Shown in pieces: positions 6,834-9,394 of a DNA stretch of 9,394 nucleotides; positions within the stretch are counted from its first letter, which is position 1, and every line of letters starts with the position of its first letter. Position numbers and translations under genes: made by a program. This DNA is from Gammaproteobacteria bacterium (lineage in GTDB: Bacteria > Gemmatimonadota > Gemmatimonadetes > Longimicrobiales > Gaopeijiaceae). The stretch covers positions 1 through 9,394 of the forward strand of contig VYDD01000299.1 of the NCBI GenBank assembly GCA_009843625.1. The letters are read 5' to 3'. The notes beneath the pieces were generated by a model. The model did not search any database. It worked only from the letters and a program-made list of their open reading frames with translations, and was not told where the DNA came from.

Positions 6834-7876
6834 TGATGGCCTCAGCGCGAGGGCGGGGGATTTGGCGGCGGTTGCGCAGGTCGGGCGCCTTTCGGTCTGC
6901 GGCCGCGAGTGTCGTGACCGCCGCCGTCGCGTTGCTCGCAGCCTGCGAGCTCACGGAGGTCACGATCGCCGAATCGGATGACGTGGTGATCTCGGAGACG
7001 CAGTTGACCATCAACCTTCACGACGACGGGGGGACATCCCTCGCCGTGTACAGCTATCTGCACCGCACGCTGAGCGCCGCGCGCGCGGACGAGGTGGAAG
7101 GCGCCATGGTGCGCGTGTCGGGGGAATCGGGGGCGACCGTGCAGCTCGAGGCAGCGGACAGCGGGGGTGTGTGTCTCTATCGGCCGGAGCCCGAGGATGA
7201 CAACGACGACGATCCCTTCCGGGAAATCGGATCGTGCTACCGGGCCAGGGTCTCTCCATCGCCCTTCTCTCCGGGCGAGGTTCTGGAACTCGAAGTACTT
7301 CTCCCCGAAGGCGGGACCTTGACCGGGGCGAGCCGGATACCCTCCGCCTTCGACTTCATCGGCCTCACGCACGAGGATGGGTACTGCCGCCTGGAACCCG
7401 ACACCAACTACCGCTTCAACTGGACGGAGGCGGCGGGCACCTGGTCGTATCTCTCCGACGCCTGGATCGAGGGATTGCCGCAGGCGCTGGCGGGCCGCGA
7501 CGTGGAGGCACCCGACTCGCTGTACCTGACGGGGTTTGCGATCGGACAGGACGACACCGATGTCCTCTTCCCAGGGGAATACGGGCTGTTCGACCTGGGC
7601 GAGGGTGCCGATACCGATCTCCTCCGCATTCTCGACGACGGCCTCCCTGGCGGCGCCTGGGCAAGGGTTGGATTCGCCGCCACCGACCGGAACTGGGTGA
7701 ACTGGGCACGGGGCGGAAACTTCAATCCCTCGGGGATCATCCGCATCCCGTCCGTGTTCGGAGATGGAACCGGCTTCTTCGGCACCGCGACGCAGCGGGT
7801 ACTCCACGTCCGAGCGGGCGCGGGCGGCGACGGAATGCCGCCGCTCTGTGGACCTGCCGAACCCCCGGAGTCCTGA
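6833..7876 (+). CDS. DUF4249-like outer-membrane lipoprotein
   Basis: This 347-residue protein has a long basic N-terminus (RGIWRRLRRS), a hydrophobic segment and the lipobox LAAC, predicting lipidation at C38. The rest is beta-rich and acidic, with few helices expected. Cysteines beyond C38 are few (about five), which could allow periplasmic disulfides. In gene order, length and lipoprotein character it resembles the DUF4249 proteins that follow carboxypeptidase-regulatory TonB receptors in Bacteroidota. I did not recognise a decisive motif, so this label is moderate. The start ATG overlaps the receptor stop codon by one base, and GAGGTG (6819-6824) sits eight bases upstream; a second ATG at 6836 is also possible. 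The tight coupling suggests it is a partner of the receptor, perhaps a surface ligand-capture lid, which is inference. It is the last gene of the plus-strand cluster. Confidence 0.85.
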   Translation: MMASARGRGIWRRLRRSGAFRSAAASVVTAAVALLAACELTEVTIAESDDVVISETQLTINLHDDGGTSLAVYSYLHRTLSAARADEVEGAMVRVSGESGATVQLEAADSGGVCLYRPEPEDDNDDDPFREIGSCYRARVSPSPFSPGEVLELEVLLPEGGTLTGASRIPSAFDFIGLTHEDGYCRLEPDTNYRFNWTEAAGTWSYLSDAWIEGLPQALAGRDVEAPDSLYLTGFAIGQDDTDVLFPGEYGLFDLGEGADTDLLRILDDGLPGGAWARVGFAATDRNWVNWARGGNFNPSGIIRIPSVFGDGTGFFGTATQRVLHVRAGAGGDGMPPLCGPAEPPES

Positions 7877-7886
7877 GAAGCGCGGA

Positions 7887-7911
7887 GGACGGGGCTCGGG
7901 GCCTGGCGTCC
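7887..7911. terminator. Possible hairpin between convergent genes
   Basis: Two convergent genes are separated by only 36 bases. A GC-rich hairpin can form here: GGACG (7887-7891) pairs with CGTCC (7907-7911), and an inner GGC (7893-7895) pairs with GCC (7901-7903). There is no T-run on either strand, so it is at best a weak bidirectional terminator. Confidence 0.25.
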
Positions 7912-7912
7912 C

Positions 7913-9394
7913 CTACCCCGCCAGCGGATCGGGCCGCAACTGGAACTGGAGGACCTTGCTGGGCGTGCCCCTCCCCCCTTCCATGTGAAACGGCGCCCGA
8001 GTGCTCACGGTCGCCCACAGCCCCCTTCCCTTCCATCCCCCGTCCGGGTCGTCAATGCGGCCATCCAGCCACTTGGTGTAGAAGCCGAGCGGATAGGGGA
8101 CGCGCAGCACGACCCACTCTCCGCCCACGAGGGCCAGCAGCCCTTCCGAGGCGTTGCCGGTGTTGATGGGCACGTTCTCGCCGAGCCCGAAGACGTTGAA
8201 CTGATCGACCCAGGTGTAGTAGCTCGCCTCGGCGCTGCCCTGAGCGGTCACGCCCCCGATCTGCGGGAGCGGCTCCCTATGGAAGGTCCAGCCCTCGGGG
8301 CAGTGCTGGCCCGTGGCCTCCGGGCCATTGAGCGGGCCAGTGCACTTCGTGCGGTCGAAGCTGGCCATGTGCCCGCTGGCGAGGGCCACCCACATCACCC
8401 CGTTGCGGTCGATGTCCCCGCCGCGGGGCGAGAACCCATTGATGGGCGCGCCGGTCTCGTCGAGGGGTAGCTCGTAAAGCTCGGCGAGGGCCGTCGCCGG
8501 GGGGTTCGGGCCCGGATCCAGCCGCACGATCGCGCCCGGATAGCCGAGTGAGGTTGCCCAGACTGACCCGTCCGGCGCGGGCGCGACGGAGTAGAAGCCG
8601 GCCACGACTCGCTTGTCCATCGTGGGATCGACCGGCTCGTTGGGCTCGACGTAGTCGTCGCGCCGGCCGTTGCCGTTGGTGTCGAGGATGAGCGCGGTCC
8701 AGCCCTGGGAAGCCGCCTCGTCCCCGGTCTCCTCGAACATCCTCGTGTTCAGCCAGCCCACGACCTGCCCGCCGCCGCTCGTCCAGAGCGTATTGTCCTC
8801 GTCCTCCGCGAACATGAGGTGGTGCGTGCTGAAGCAGGTGCGGATGTGCGTGAGCTCCTGCGTCTCCGGATCCCAAAGCTGCAGATGGCGCCGGGCGCTG
8901 TTGGTCGGGAAGAGTTGTGCCGACGGGTGGTCCGATCCCTCGCGGCAGAAGTCGGGATTCTCCGGGGGAGCCACCGTGGAGGTGAGCCAGAGCCGCCCCC
9001 GCTCGTCCAGCATCGGGTTGTGAACGTTGTTCTTGCTCGTCCAGATCACTTCGTCTCCCCAGTAGGGCGACGGCTCGGGCATGCCCGGACCCGACGCGGG
9101 CTGCGTGCTCGGATCGCGGACCGTGAGCGGGATCTGCGTCGCGGCGTGGTCCACCGGATCCAGCACGGGCACGTAGTCCGCGCTGGCCTCCAGCGCCCCG
9201 TAGATGGGGCCGTAGGCGTTGACCGTGGGATCGCGCCGGTCGGTGGAAACCTCGTCGTGGAGGTAGGCCCTCGGATCGGCCCAGTCCCACAGCGTGACGA
9301 CCACGTTGCGCTCGATGCCCTCGGGCCGGGGAGGCGCCTCCGCCGGGACTTCGCCCGCCGCGATGCGGTCGGTCCAGTCGGCGTACATCTCGAG
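7913..9394 (-). CDS. Secreted-type propeller-like protein with calcium-loop motif (partial, N-terminus missing)
   Basis: The C-terminal 493 residues are visible. The frame is open to the window edge, with Leu-Glu before the first Met at 9388, and that Met has no ribosome binding site, so it is internal. Sequence seen (numbered from that Met): a YLHDEVSTDRRDPTVNAYGPIYG segment (42-64, internal key residues H44, D45, N57), repeated blade-like strands ending in LWLTS, LWTSGGG, VWATS and MWVALASGH, a D-x-N-x-N calcium loop (D236, N238, N240, D244) of EF-hand or dockerin type, and a conserved C-terminus (PYPLGFYTKWLDGRIDDP, then RPDPLAG). Spaced Cys residues (148, 185, 349, 363) fit an exported protein. 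I recognise it as a family commonly annotated as carboxypeptidase-regulatory-like domain proteins, with a body like the streptogramin-lyase (Vgb) propeller. The regulatory domain would be in the missing N-terminus. No function is established. It is transcribed towards the lipoprotein gene and is probably unrelated to the cluster. Confidence 0.88.
   Translation of the reverse strand, partial: LEMYADWTDRIAAGEVPAEAPPRPEGIERNVVVTLWDWADPRAYLHDEVSTDRRDPTVNAYGPIYGALEASADYVPVLDPVDHAATQIPLTVRDPSTQPASGPGMPEPSPYWGDEVIWTSKNNVHNPMLDERGRLWLTSTVAPPENPDFCREGSDHPSAQLFPTNSARRHLQLWDPETQELTHIRTCFSTHHLMFAEDEDNTLWTSGGGQVVGWLNTRMFEETGDEAASQGWTALILDTNGNGRRDDYVEPNEPVDPTMDKRVVAGFYSVAPAPDGSVWATSLGYPGAIVRLDPGPNPPATALAELYELPLDETGAPINGFSPRGGDIDRNGVMWVALASGHMASFDRTKCTGPLNGPEATGQHCPEGWTFHREPLPQIGGVTAQGSAEASYYTWVDQFNVFGLGENVPINTGNASEGLLALVGGEWVVLRVPYPLGFYTKWLDGRIDDPDGGWKGRGLWATVSTRAPFHMEGGRGTPSKVLQFQLRPDPLAG

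Noticed and set aside
6842..7807. Minus-strand open frame (321 codons) opposite the DUF4249-like lipoprotein
   Set aside because: The plus frame has a lipobox, a ribosome binding site and operon spacing. The antisense frame has none of these.
4491..7876. SusC/SusD polysaccharide-utilisation pair
   Set aside because: The receptor is about 780 residues, shorter than SusC, and the lipoprotein lacks the helical TPR character of SusD. No glycoside hydrolases are nearby.

Overview
The window is uniformly GC-rich, coding-dense bacterial DNA. It holds seven genes: six complete and one cut by the right edge. The best taxonomic guess is Gemmatimonadota, possibly a marine or host-associated lineage, although Acidobacteriota or a GC-rich Bacteroidota relative cannot be excluded. 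This rests on three things: a TonB-dependent receptor with an N-terminal carboxypeptidase-regulatory-like domain, a DUF4249-like lipoprotein directly after it, and a propeller-like protein of a type I associate with marine proteobacteria and Gemmatimonadota. This is inference from gene content. No rRNA, tRNA or other phylogenetic marker is present.

Left part (1-2987). A minus-strand HD-domain protein (116-730) and a plus-strand gamma-butyrobetaine-hydroxylase-like Fe(II)/2-oxoglutarate oxygenase (956-2071) diverge from a 225-bp spacer. A small protein of the methylenetetrahydrofolate reductase fold (2085-2987) follows the oxygenase after 13 bases. The HD protein has the ligand pattern and spacing of PhnZ/TmpB-type mixed-valent diiron oxygenases, not only of phosphohydrolases. 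The pair therefore looks like the known 'hydroxylate, then oxidatively cleave' modules PhnY*/PhnZ and TmpA/TmpB. The residues that hold the phosphonate in PhnZ do not appear to be kept, so the substrate may differ. The folate-type reductase suggests that a one-carbon unit is handled as well.

Right-centre part (3026-7876). Three closely packed plus-strand genes encode cell-envelope proteins: a lipoprotein serine hydrolase of the beta-lactamase/penicillin-binding-protein family, a TonB-dependent receptor, and a DUF4249-like lipoprotein. Stop and start codons are one base apart or overlap, and two ribosome binding sites lie inside the preceding gene. The gap from the reductase gene to the hydrolase gene is only 38 bases with no visible terminator, so all five plus-strand genes could be one transcript. 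A working model is surface hydrolysis and TonB-dependent uptake of a compound, then cytoplasmic oxidation by the two oxygenases, with a one-carbon product passed to a folate-type enzyme.

Right edge (7913-9394). A convergent, incomplete minus-strand gene encodes a secreted-type, propeller-like protein with a calcium-loop motif. It belongs to a separate transcription unit.

No RNA genes, insertion sequences, CRISPR arrays or attachment sites were seen. No stretch longer than 300 bases lacks a gene.
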